NCBI GenBank assembly: GCA_004194705.1 | Contig: SADC01000386.1 | Location: 58,839 to 122,838 of the forward strand | Source of the DNA: Ditylenchus dipsaci | Lineage: Eukaryota > Nematoda > Chromadorea > Rhabditida > Anguinidae | Reading direction: 5' to 3' | Length of the DNA: 64,000 nt | Part shown: in pieces, positions 12,701-20,600 of the stretch | Layout: each line of letters opens with the position of its first letter | Position numbering within the stretch: the stretch's first letter is position 1 | Program-made: the position numbers and the translations under genes | Notes under the pieces: generated by a model | Databases searched by the model: none | Told to the model about the DNA's origin: nothing | Seen by the model: only the letters and a program-made list of their open reading frames with translations

Positions 12701-13932
12701 GAAAAGTGAGTTGTATGCCATTTTTGATGCGATGCTTTATAAAAGTCAAGCAAAACAACTTGAAATGAGCCAAAAAAAAGTGGATATTTTGCTGGGATGT
12801 GATGTTTGATCATTGTTAAATCATACAAAATTCGACACATAAAATTCGAATGCAGTCAAACCTCGGTCACCGTAAGACCTCTTATAATCGGCCATGCTGG
12901 ATTTTTTTTATCTTAGGAGTTGGCGGATTTTCAAATTCGGGTGGGCAAACCTTTTAATTCTGAATTTTTTTAACGCCAGTGCCGTATAACCGCACCTTAC
13001 CCACTGAAATAATTATAAAATGATTGCAGGTACCTTAATTTAAAACTTTTTTCTTTTACTGATGGCTCGTTCACGTTCTTGGAGTTAGAGTTAGAGTTAA
13101 GGTTAAAGTTCGGGTAAAAGATGCTCATGTACTCAAAAATCCGAGCTCTGACTCAAAGGTGTTAACGTAATTCGAGTTAGAATTCGAGCTGAAAATGTTT
13201 ATGTATACAATTTAGATTACTCGGAATCTAAGCCCAGAGCGATCAAAAGCACTTAAAACTGGTTTTGCATAAGTATAAGTATATCAGCATAAGTACCTCT
13301 TCAAATTAAACCTCAAACTTGATCTCTAACTCGAAATACTTGAACACCTTCGAGTTAGAGCTCAAGTTCAAGTTCGAGTTAAAGTTTGAGTTTGGGGTTA
13401 AATTTACCTAAACCTCCATCACTCAATTAACCTCGACCCCAGCAGTAAATCAGCTGGGGAGACCAAGGCGAAAAAATTTTCATTTGAAATTTTTCATTTC
13501 AAAATCTTAAAACCAATTTTCGACTTAAAATCAAGTCAAAAAGTTTTTGATTATTCCTATGCAAAAAAATTATTGGTATTAAAAAATGGAAAAAATTTTG
13601 CCTTGGTCTTCCAAGCTGATTTGCTGGTGGGGGTCAAGGTTAATTGAGTGGTGGGGTGAAGGTAAAGTGCTCCGAGTTTCGATCAGAGGTGTTCACGTAG
13701 CCAAAAGTCAGAACTCGAAACCTAACTCGAAGAACGCGAACAAGCCATAAAATAGTTTTGTTGCTTTCTTGCAGGTACAATACTCTGGAAAAAGTGACTT
13801 AGTTTTCAAGTGTGAAAGATACGGCAAAGTATCATATTACTTAACTGAAAATGATTATTGGGGTACAGTTTGGCGTATTAGAAGTGTGGTATTACGAGAA
13901 ATTTTGGAGAAGGCATTTGGAAAAAGAACTCT
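3576..13932 (+). CDS. F-box/leucine-rich-repeat gene, multi-exon, both ends incomplete
   Basis: The exons I can support are 3576-3770, 5123-5337, 6031-6341, 10236-10409, 12227-12283, 12337-12405, 12463-12612 and 13775-13932. The first encodes an F-box-like segment (IFEHLNYRQRVQIERVCSYW); the later ones have leucine-rich pieces such as MPQLEHLELHM and LEFASELEF. F-box/LRR proteins usually act as substrate adaptors of SCF ubiquitin ligases, which is a family-based inference here. The start codon exon and last exon are not identified. Exon 6031-6341 ends in phase 2 but 10236 begins in phase 0, so at least one exon is missing between them or the gene is broken. Exon 5123-5337 has a 1-bp frame break. 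The introns hold several MITEs. It may be a living gene with a sequencing error or a young pseudogene. Confidence 0.6.
3835..4387. mobile_element. CCGTA-tip foldback MITE with nested insertion
   Basis: The ends read CCGTAAATACTCTAATAAAC and its complement, and the inner arms carry CCTACAGTTAACGT and ACAATATTGG. The same element occurs, uninterrupted and about 240 bp long, at 33597-33832 and 56527-56764. Here it is enlarged by a 305-bp insertion. It lies in the first identified intron of the F-box/LRR gene. Confidence 0.75.
3936..4240. mobile_element. hAT-like foldback built of TGTCAGTT words, nested insertion
   Basis: A nearly perfect palindrome: left tip AGTGGTGTTTTCATAATTG, right tip the complement of AGTGTTTTCATAATTGACAC. 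The arms are almost entirely made of variants of TGTCAGTT and its complement. The 7-bp direct repeat GACGACC flanks it (3929-3935 and 4241-4247). The sister copies at 33.6 and 56.5 kb show the uninterrupted site CGACCACTC. The CAGTG-like tip and 7-8 bp duplication suggest hAT. Confidence 0.75.
4804..5027. mobile_element. GC-rich foldback element
   Basis: Inverted ends AAGCATACTTGCAC and its near-complement enclose an extremely GC-rich interior of GCCGCC/GCCGGCG words, in sharp contrast to the AT-rich surroundings. Related elements occur around 7.5, 17.7-18.18, 23.25 and 36.25 kb. It sits inside an intron of the F-box/LRR gene. Confidence 0.65.
5123..5337 (+). CDS. LRR exon with an apparent 1-bp deletion
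   Basis: The acceptor is TTGCAAATTTAG and the donor GTAAGT. The exon is 215 bp, one short of 72 codons. The first half reads well in one frame (LGALSAVIQRCGLFLAELHL, then QGIGQTLDLVVTSG) and the second half in another (MPHIKHLRI, ending LISFNVTVC), with the switch near position 5225. Both halves look like leucine-rich repeats and the flanking phases fit if one base is missing. This is either a real inactivating deletion or an assembly error. Confidence 0.6.
5338..6030 (+). other. Intron of the F-box/LRR gene
   Basis: AT-rich intron. A short hairpin with GGCCAGAGGGGATTC and CTCCGGCCA around 5928-5956 resembles a sequence at about 59693-59735, so it is probably part of a dispersed repeat. Nothing else was recognised. 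Confidence 0.45.
6031..6341 (+). CDS. LRR exon of the F-box/LRR gene
   Basis: Open in the phase left by the preceding exon, between acceptor AAATTTAG and donor CAG|GTAAGA. The translation includes LECLRIEDVSQL, LKYLQVAPTYVLQ and SSLQLLFLN, spaced as in LRR proteins. It leaves a phase-2 end that does not fit the next recognised exon, which implies a missed exon downstream. Confidence 0.65.
6874..6945. mobile_element. Short pogo-type foldback MITE
   Basis: A palindrome of about 72 bp beginning CAGTTGAACCTCGATAAGCC, with the word GCCGACAC or its complement in each arm. The right tip is slightly degraded. It lies in an intron of the F-box/LRR gene. Confidence 0.6.
6976..7131. mobile_element. CCGTA-tip foldback MITE, TA target site
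   Basis: Tips CCGTATTCACTCTATTAACT and complement with TA on both sides. The word AACTCCCC is mirrored in the right arm as repeated GGGGAGTTA/GAGGAGTTA. The interior has the CAATCAAAAATGATCCTAAC segment shared with the members at 21.5 and 52.2 kb. Confidence 0.75.
7132..9124 (+). other. Large intron sequence, mostly unassigned
   Basis: Holds a GC-rich patch at about 7493-7640 ending GTGCAACTATGAGCA (related to the GC-rich foldbacks), a small GCCTAAG-type run near 7740-7790 and a 47-bp palindrome at 8141-8187. No additional exon was convincing, although one is expected somewhere between 6341 and 10236. Confidence 0.4.
8141..8187. repeat. Short palindrome
   Basis: TACGTTTCCTCCTTTT is followed within a few bases by its complement ending GGAGGAAACGTA. 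The outermost word resembles the inner part of CCGTA-tip elements, so it may be a relic. Confidence 0.5.
9125..9245. repeat. Partial hairpin-arm element (right half)
   Basis: Carries the sequence chain typical of the hairpin element family: GCGCGCACTCACTCACCTTG, GATTCCGAGCAAGACTCTTG, then CAGCTCCAGTGACCAAAAC-like bases and a GTAGAATACC end. The left half is absent. Confidence 0.6.
9588..10076. mobile_element. Foldback element with a nested palindrome
   Basis: The outer arms are inverted copies containing TTGACTAATTACGAAG and GCCGAAAAACCATGAT. The same CCGAAAAACCATGAT word occurs twice near 41650. A second independent palindrome is inserted at its centre. It lies in an intron of the F-box/LRR gene. 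Confidence 0.6.
9750..9930. mobile_element. Nested palindromic element
   Basis: About 181 bp with nearly perfect arms: AGTACTTTAAAAAGACCGTC at the left and its complement at the right, plus GCCGATACAGGATTGTGGCG mirrored further in. The loop is only some 20-30 bp of T-rich sequence. No coding. Confidence 0.7.
10236..10409 (+). CDS. LRR exon of the F-box/LRR gene
   Basis: A 58-codon exon between acceptor AATTATAG and donor GTAAGC. The peptide contains MPQLEHLELHMKNTHMNDL and LKQLSSLRLVII, a clear leucine-rich-repeat rhythm. The entry phase does not match the exon ending at 6341; the exit phase fits the next exon. Confidence 0.65.
10674..11410. mobile_element. Hairpin-arm foldback element
   Basis: Both ends carry GTATGTGGGTGTGCGCATCT or its complement followed by a GC-rich hairpin (AAGCCCCCTGCGCCCC type). 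Between them is a second inverted pair with GGAAATTGTT and TTGACCGATTGCC segments, and CCTTGGTCCCCCAAG appears near 11153. The right side continues into GCATACCAGAGTTTATTTAT, the outer arm of the family. Confidence 0.6.
11411..12226. other. Intron sequence with repeat fragments
   Basis: Around 11470-11520 is another CTTGGGGACCAAGGC core. At about 11690-11800 is the GCTTAACCAAAATCTTAAAA...GAGTTAAGAAAACAC segment, which is also found inside the CCGTA-tip elements at 35.4, 42.4 and 42.95 kb. It is thus debris of such an element. No exon seen. Confidence 0.5.
12227..12283 (+). CDS. Short exon of the F-box/LRR gene
   Basis: Nineteen codons (SEDCLLNILSHLNETNPLR) after acceptor CGTTTTCAG, phase 0 at both ends. 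The donor GTGATT is weak. Leucine spacing fits the LRR array. Confidence 0.5.
12337..12405 (+). CDS. Short exon of the F-box/LRR gene
   Basis: Twenty-three codons, starting NLEFASELEF and ending MQFLRVFT, after acceptor GGTTTTCAG and before donor GTAAGT. The preceding intron would be only 53 bp and the following one 57 bp. Phases agree across all three neighbouring exons. Confidence 0.55.
12463..12612 (+). CDS. Exon of the F-box/LRR gene
   Basis: Fifty codons between acceptor AACATTTAG and donor GTAAGT, reading RLETFYCAMDYIPDKRYDLF, then an acidic stretch LLELDSDNN and a basic end. It continues the frame of the two short exons before it. Confidence 0.6.
13062..13749. mobile_element. Foldback MITE with degenerate GAGTTAGAGTT interior
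   Basis: The tip ATGGCTCGTTCACGTTCTT is mirrored at the right end. Much of the interior is a degenerate array of 6-bp GAGTTA/GAGTTC words on one side and their complements on the other. The centre contains CAGCTGGGGAGACCAAGGC and the matching TTGCCTTGGTCTTCCAAGC. It ends about 25 bp before the next exon. Confidence 0.6.
13775..13932 (+). CDS. Last recognised exon of the F-box/LRR gene
   Basis: Opens after TTTCTTGCAG and closes at GTAAGT, 52 codons plus two bases (phase 2). It reads VQYSGKSDLVFKCERYGKVS...GTVWRIRSVVLREILEKAFG. A following exon completing the protein should start with one base of a split codon. Position 15739 could serve in that phase (a stop follows after about 15 codons), but the same bases align far better to RPB6. 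Confidence 0.55.
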
Positions 13933-14640
13933 GTAAGTATTGGCTATATCCTACAGGTGGCTCAATAAAAAAGTCTTTAATTTGACGGTGCCGTTAGGCC
14001 TCTTTTAATTAGAAAATAGATTAATTAGATATTTTTTGCAGTCAGGAAAATATATATCATTTGCTAAAGAATTTTCACGGCTACGAAACTAATATACAAA
14101 AAGCTTTAATTGAAACAGGCCTAATGGCACTGTTCTAATTTATAAAAATTTTTCTTGGGACACCCTGTAGAAGCCAGCCGATTTTCGCCTTGGTTCTCCT
14201 ATGGTTTTTTCTTCAAACTTGATTTAAATGGCATGTACTGATCGTCGAAAAAGTATGTTTTAGTGCACCAAACACACTCGAGACTACGAAAATAAAAATA
14301 ATGCACAATAATTAATTCAGGACAAAAAAAAACTATGGGACCATGGTAAAAATGGGCTGGCTTCTAGGGTAAGCCTAAGTAGAGACATTTACTTTTGTTT
14401 GTATAACAATCATTATGTTGCAAAATATAAATTACCATTTTAGCCGATGTTTGACTCACCAAGAAGAAGACAACATGTCATTATTTATGTAATTTGATTG
14501 AACATTTTTTGGCCGGATTGTGATATATGGTTTTGCCTAAAATCATTCTTAGATCATCTTTTTTTTACGATTTAGCTTCTGAAACGTTCTTAAACATGTT
14601 TTAAGGTGGCGATCGACACTTTTCAGCATAACATTTTTTG
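13933..14640. other. Unassigned sequence between genes
   Basis: AT-rich. At 14155-14370 there is an inverted pair (GAAGCCAGCCGATTTT...ATGGGCTGGCTTC) consistent with a small foldback. No gene seen. Confidence 0.4.
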
Positions 14641-15110
14641 ACCAAAATTTCAATTTTTGCCTTGGGGGACCAAGCTAAAACATCCTATATAATGGTATTC
14701 TACCCTGTTTTGGTAACTGGAGCTGGGCAAAAAGGGCCTTTATATAAATTTTTGATCATTTGTTTTGCTCGGGATCATGTCTAAGGTAAGTGAATCCTTA
14801 ACTCTCAAGCCCCCTGCGACCTTTTGGGGGGGCGCAGGTGGCTTGTAGTTGAGATGCATAATAAAAAAAAAAAGAAACTCTGGTATGCATACATGTCGCT
14901 TTCGAGTGATTTGCGTCTAAGGTATGTGGGTGTGCACATCTCAACTTCAAGCCACCAAGCCGCCTGCGCCCCAGAAGGGGGCGCAAGCGGCTTGGAGTTG
15001 AGATGTGCACACCCACATACCTTAGACGCAAATCACTCGAAAGTGACTGTGGATGCATAAAAATGTATGCATACCAGAGTTCATTATGCGGTAGGCCCAG
15101 TATTCAAAAC
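14641..15110. mobile_element. Two juxtaposed hairpin-arm elements
   Basis: At 14641-14835 a half element runs in reverse (CCTTGGGGGACCAAGC core, GGAGCTGGGCAAAAAG, then TCTAAGGTAAGTG). At 14880-15090 a second copy is almost a perfect palindrome around a GC-rich loop: GATTTGCGTCTAAGGTATGT and GTGTGCACATCTCAA are mirrored on the other side. Confidence 0.65.
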
Positions 15111-15738
15111 TATGTTCAAATTCCATCTTTTCGTGCTCTTGAAGAATATCCACGTACCCTTTCAAGTTAAATTACTTTCGTACCCGAGGCACAAAGTCAA
15201 ATTTTAGTCCAAAAATTTTTCACTAAATAGTATTGACTGCCACCTAAAAACATGTTTTAAGCATTAATAAAGCGCTGAAACGTTGAAAAACATGATTTTC
15301 GGCGTTTTCCGGCGAGAACCATATACTACAATTTAGCTTATTTTTTACTAATAAAGCCATACTGTTATTAAGGTGAAAATACAATTTAAAAAGTGCTTTT
15401 AATTAATAACCGCAGCTTTGAAAAACATCTAAAATTGTCTGATCGGCTTTTTGGAACTTGATTTTTTGATTGTTCTTGGCGAACAGATAGAAAAAATCGA
15501 ATCGCGAAACTGGAGAAACATCGAAATATTAAAGCTTTCAAAAATTTAAAAAATAAAGGACCCGTGCCATTTTGATTCTCGTGCTCTGAATAGGCACGGA
15601 AACACTTTGGTTTCCGAAAAATCAAAAAAAAAGATTTTCGATTTGCCTTGGTCCCCAAGTTAAAAAATTTAAGAAAATTGAAAAAAAATATTTTTGAATT
15701 CCCGCCAAAACATACATATCTGAATTAATTATTTTTAG

Positions 15739-16052
15739 CAAGTTCAGAAGACTGCCACCACTAAACGAGTCACTGTTCCATTCATGACCAGGTATGTAAA
15801 AGTCAGAATTCTCGCTACTCAACCTCTGTAGATCGCCATGTAACTACTTTTGCATACTTTCGTGTCCTAATGTGAGCTAACTATGACCTTATCCAGGGGT
15901 GCTCCGGTTATGGTCGAATTGCTAGGCGAAATAGATCCTTTAGAAATTGCGCTCAAAGAGCTCACGGACAAACTGATTCCGATCATCATACGCCGCTAAC
16001 TACCAGATGGAAGTTTCGAAGATTATGCGTTGATGAATTGCAAATTCTTTAT
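15739..16052 (+). pseudogene. RPB6: Decayed copy of RNA polymerase subunit RPB6 (intron retained)
   Basis: RPB6 is a small shared subunit of RNA polymerases I, II and III. Exon 15739-15839 reads KRVTVPFMTRY and IAM, matching the conserved KRITTPYMTKY...LQIAM region. An intron of 57 bp follows (donor GTAACT, acceptor ATCCAG) and the next exon reads [17 protein letters not shown] and KLIPIIIRR, then LPDGSFED, all in family order. Three breaks are visible: TAG at 15829 where the family has Gln, TAA at 15997 where it has Tyr, and a 1-base frame shift near 16024, after which VDEL is in another frame. The retained intron points to DNA-level duplication, not retroposition. The acidic N-terminal part was not found. 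Confidence 0.8.
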
Positions 16053-16930
16053 TGGTGAGGAAGTATCGTTTGAATATAAATCTTTTATTTCCGATAGAAA
16101 TTAGCTATATAGATGTTGTTGAGTTGTTTCGTCCAAATAAACTTGTTTCCGATTGCCTTTTTTCTCGCAGCCTAGTTTGAATCCTTGATTTCGTGAGAGA
16201 ATTTGTGTGCATAGTCTTGAATGGATTTTTTTGCGCCAGCAATATTAGCTGAACCTTTAAAGCTGAGCGTTGAATCAAAATTCAGCATAAATTAAGCTCA
16301 AGATAATAGTTCTTCTCAAAAATATTTTAAAAAATACTCGAAAAATTGTTAAAAAAGAAAAGAGAATTTAAAAGCTACCGAATATTGCGATTTTATGCAA
16401 AAAAATATTGGCGTTTTGTTTATTTTGAAGTGATTAGGATTTTGAATTTTGGGCACCTGTGATATATACTTATTTATAAGAATTCTACCTATTTCGGCAT
16501 CCCGAATCTTAGTTTTTTTTATTTTTCTAAAATTATCCGAGAGTTACTGATTTTTTTTACCAAAAATTTTAGTTTTTTTTTTGAAAACATGCTCTTTTAA
16601 ACGAAAAGTCTTAGTTTTTAAAAAAATCTACTTAGTTTTTAAAAAACTTTCTGAGATCCCTGGTTTAAAGCTATTTTCAATCATGCAATAATGATTATCC
16701 ACAACCCGGTGTAACACTTGGGTCAAACAGAAAGTTTATTTGAAGATCATTATTAATAATCACTGCAAAAGATTATAATCAGACATATTTGCAAAAATAT
16801 TCTCATCTGTAGGAAATCCTAGTAGGAAATCTGAAAAATATAAGCAAAGACATTACAAATAATTGCAAGCGACTTTATAGTAAAGTTTAGAATAAGAAAA
16901 AAATCTAAAATAAAAATGTTTAAATAATTT
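16053..16930. other. Intergenic, between RPB6 pseudogene and WD40 gene 3' end
   Basis: Strongly AT-rich with long A and T runs. The two flanking genes converge here. No repeats with clear ends were recognised. Confidence 0.5.
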
Positions 16931-17604
16931 CTAATAATGTCTTATGCGAGGCCATCCAATATGATCTCTGACAACTTTGCGAGCTAATTTGTATGCGATT
17001 CCAGGTCGTGCAGTCAAAGCTAAAATTTCTTCAAGCACTTCCCAAGGTGTTTTGCTCAAATACTCATGCCCAGTTCGAACAGCTTGAGAAAATAGCATTG
17101 TAAGCATGCGTAGCTCAATGGTCCAGTTTGGAAGTTGGACCATTTTGGGGAAATGCTGCAGACAAATTTCGTTGTCAGTGATACTCACAAGTACATCGCT
17201 CAAGGGAAGGTAGCAGTAACAGCCAGATAATTTACCACTTGGAGTCTCTCTGAAGCCTATTTTATGTGTTTCATAGTCGGACAAATACTTGAACATTCTG
17301 ATGGCACCGACAGACTCCCAATGTGTTTCTTTAGATGCAATTATGACAATATTGTAGGGGTTGATAGGTAGGATTCTATAAATTTTGTTCCAGTTATCCA
17401 CACGTTTAATTTCTTTTACATAAGTCCCATCAGTGCCAATTGTGTAGACCCATAGGTTTCGATTAGCTACCAAAATTTCACCAATTGGAGATACTGTCAT
17501 AGAATAAATGTGATCAATATCTAATTTCATCAACTTGATACAGTTATCCTTGTCCACTTTGTATACACTTCCACCACGGCAATGGGAGTGCACTATCAAA
17601 AAGC
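16931..17604 (-). CDS. Terminal exon of the WD40 gene
   Basis: Acceptor AATTTTTAG on the minus strand, then an uninterrupted frame of about 224 codons to a TAA stop. It includes SVYKVDKDNCIKL, SMTVSPIGEILVA, WNKIYRILPINPYNIVI and a lysine/arginine-rich end. The length and lack of stops in AT-rich DNA support real coding. Confidence 0.75.
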
Positions 17605-20600
17605 CTAAAAATTGCGTTAACATGAGATAGGACGACTGTAAGAAATGACTACCTGGGTTTTTAGAGACCTGCTGAGCACGAATATTACAAAATCGGACCT
17701 CCGGACATCATACTTGCACGTTTCGGAAAATAGGGCGCCACCGCCGGCGCCAGGTTTTTAGAAATTTCGGCGCCGGCGCGCCAGGGTGAAATTAGGGCGC
17801 CAGCGCCGGCTCCAGCCTTTTTCGGAATTTCGGCACCGGGCGCCAGGCTATAATAAGAGCGCCGGCTTTGTCGCCGGTATTCTTGTCTTTAAAATGAGTG
17901 TTTGATTATGAAAAAATGTATAATTTCATCTCGAAAATACTCAATTTAGATGAAATTCGAAAAAACTGAAAAGGTTTTAAGAAAATTTACAAAACATTTT
18001 TCAAAAATTAAAAAAAAATAGCGTTGCTGCAAATAATTTGACGAAGTCGGCGCCTTTCCGAAAATCTCGGGCGCCGGCACCGGTGCCAGCTATAAGAAAC
18101 TCAAGGGCGCCGGGCTTGTAAAAAATCGGCGCCGTCACCGACCTTGGGCGCCTGGCTCCCGGCGCCCGTGCAATTATGCCGGACATAAGTGCAATGCCTT
18201 TGAAAAGCCAAATTTTCGCGACGACTTATCTAGATCATGTATGGTTTTCTAAGCTAGTAAGCAGTCAATTTATGTAGCAGCTTTTATTTTCACAAACTTT
18301 CACAAGCTTCTTTATTTTCTAAGCTTTTGAATGGTGTGTCTTTCACCTACACACAAATTCAAAATTTTTCTATTTTCAATTTAAAAAAATCAAAAAAAAT
18401 AATCTTTTTGTGTTGAAAGTAATTTGATAAACTCACTGATCATTCGTGTTCGTGTTCAGCAGCTCTGAAAACAGCCAGGTTATCAATTGTTACAATCCGC
18501 CTTTCTCGTATTTACGACAAACTCGATTCACCGACATTTTCTAGGGGTTAATTGCTTAATTTGGAAACATACGGAGCACTACCTTCGATATAGTTCACAC
18601 TTGATTTAGTGAAACTTCCAATTTAGTGTATACTTTTTTTCCGGTCCCGACAAAGGAAACAACTCTCGATTTAGTGTATTTTTTCTAATTTTATTCAAAC
18701 TGATGTTTCTAAAATGTACGTGTATTTTTTTATTAATAAGCGACTGAATGCTTCGAAAAACGAACGTGTAATCACTTTAGCTGATCAAATGAACGACTAT
18801 CGATTACCGACCATTTCGATTGCCGACCCTCGATGTTGATAGGAGTCTTTTCGCAAGACAAAAAATTTTGACAATTTTGCGGATGACTTTATCCGAGGAC
18901 AAATTTGCTGGAGGGTGAATTTACAACGGGTGTAGTCAGTGTGGGCGAATCAACCTAAATCCAAATAACCAATGACTGATTTTCTGAAAATTGTCGGTAA
19001 TCGAGGGTCGGTAATCCAAATGGTCGGTAATCGATAGTTTACCGATCAAATATCTCGATATAGTACGATCGCTTAACGAGAGTTAACTATATGGCAATAG
19101 TTCACTGTATACAGGGTGTGTACTGTATAGCGAGGGTTGAATGATAGCAAAAGTTGACTGTATACCAAATCATTTGATAACTGTATTGTAATGAAAGTCG
19201 CACTACAGTGCGTTTCACAATTTTACAGGCACCCCCTTTTTAGGTGTTTAGTGACATTTTTAAAAGAAAATAAAAAAAACATGTCGACTATTGTTTTATA
19301 AAAATACAGGGCTGAAAAACAGACGGTTGAATTTAGACAAGACAAAAAAGGCTAAAAATAAAGCAAAAACAGGGGCTTTTGTCTTGTCTAAATTCAACCG
19401 TCTGTTTTCAGCCCCGTATTTTTATAAAACAGTCGACATGTTATTTGTAGATAAATCAAAGAGCTTTCGAATGCTGCAATAGATGTCATCTTTTCATCGA
19501 CAAGTATTGAGAAAAGCTATTATTTATGTGGCCAAACAGTCATTTTCCTTAGATTTTTCTTTATTTTGACTAGAAATCGATATGAGGTCCGTGGGGTGGG
19601 GGATTATTAGAGAGTGCGGGATTAATAGAGAATATAAGGTAAATGAAGAGTACACTAAATCGAAGGTTTGCGAACAGAGAAGTCAACAATACAGTCAACT
19701 CTCGATTTAAAGCCACCAAAACTCCGTCCCGAGGGGTGGCGTAAAATCAAGAGTGGACTTTATGACTTTTAATGACCCGAAAATTCAACTAAAACCATCC
19801 TTTATTCACCAAAAAATAAAAAAGATAACATAGTCAACCCTCGCTATAGTGCGTCTTATTAGATGACATGGTCGTTTTACTTTAAATCACGGATCCGTAA
19901 CCCAGTGATAGTGCGCTCTCGCTATATCGAGACTCACGGTACATTTTGATCTCCTTTTCCGACCGAGAAAGCGTACTCTCAACATACAGTGCGTTTCATA
20001 ATTTTACAGGCACCCCCCTTTTTAGGTGTTTAGTGACATTTTTTAAAGAAAATAAAAGTCGGAAAAGGAGATCAAAATATACCGTGAGTCTCGATATAGG
20101 TCATAACTTTTCCTAGAATAATCAAAAAAAAATAAGTTTGACCTACCTAATTGTAGCTAAGGAAGAGGGCTTACAAAAAGTCAGTAAAAATTAAGAATAC
20201 ACAAGAATCATGTTATGAATACAGCTTTTTACTCTAACTGCCTGTAAAATTATGAAACGGTGGTAATTTGAATTTCGGTCATATTTTTTTTCATAACCCA
20301 ACACCCCCAATATTTTTGCATAATTACTAGGTTATCGACTATGCTTATCCTTTCTGTAAGACAGATTTTTTATTTTCTTTAAAAAATGTCACTAAACACC
20401 TAAAAAGGGGGTGCCTGTAAAATTATGAAACGCACTGTATGTTGAGAGTACGCTTTCTCGGTCGGAAAAGGAGATCAAAATATACCGTGAGTCTCGATAT
20501 AGCGAGAGCGCACTATCACTGGGTTACGGATCCGTGATATTTAAAGTAAAACGACCATGTCATCTAATAAGACACACTATAGCGAGGGTTGACTATGTTA

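Noticed and set aside
15739..16052. Reassigned stop codons (TAG=Gln, TAA=Tyr) suggested by the RPB6-like copy
   Set aside because: The two stops replace different amino acids, a frame shift is also present, and the WD40 gene and other frames end normally at TAA. A pseudogene is simpler.
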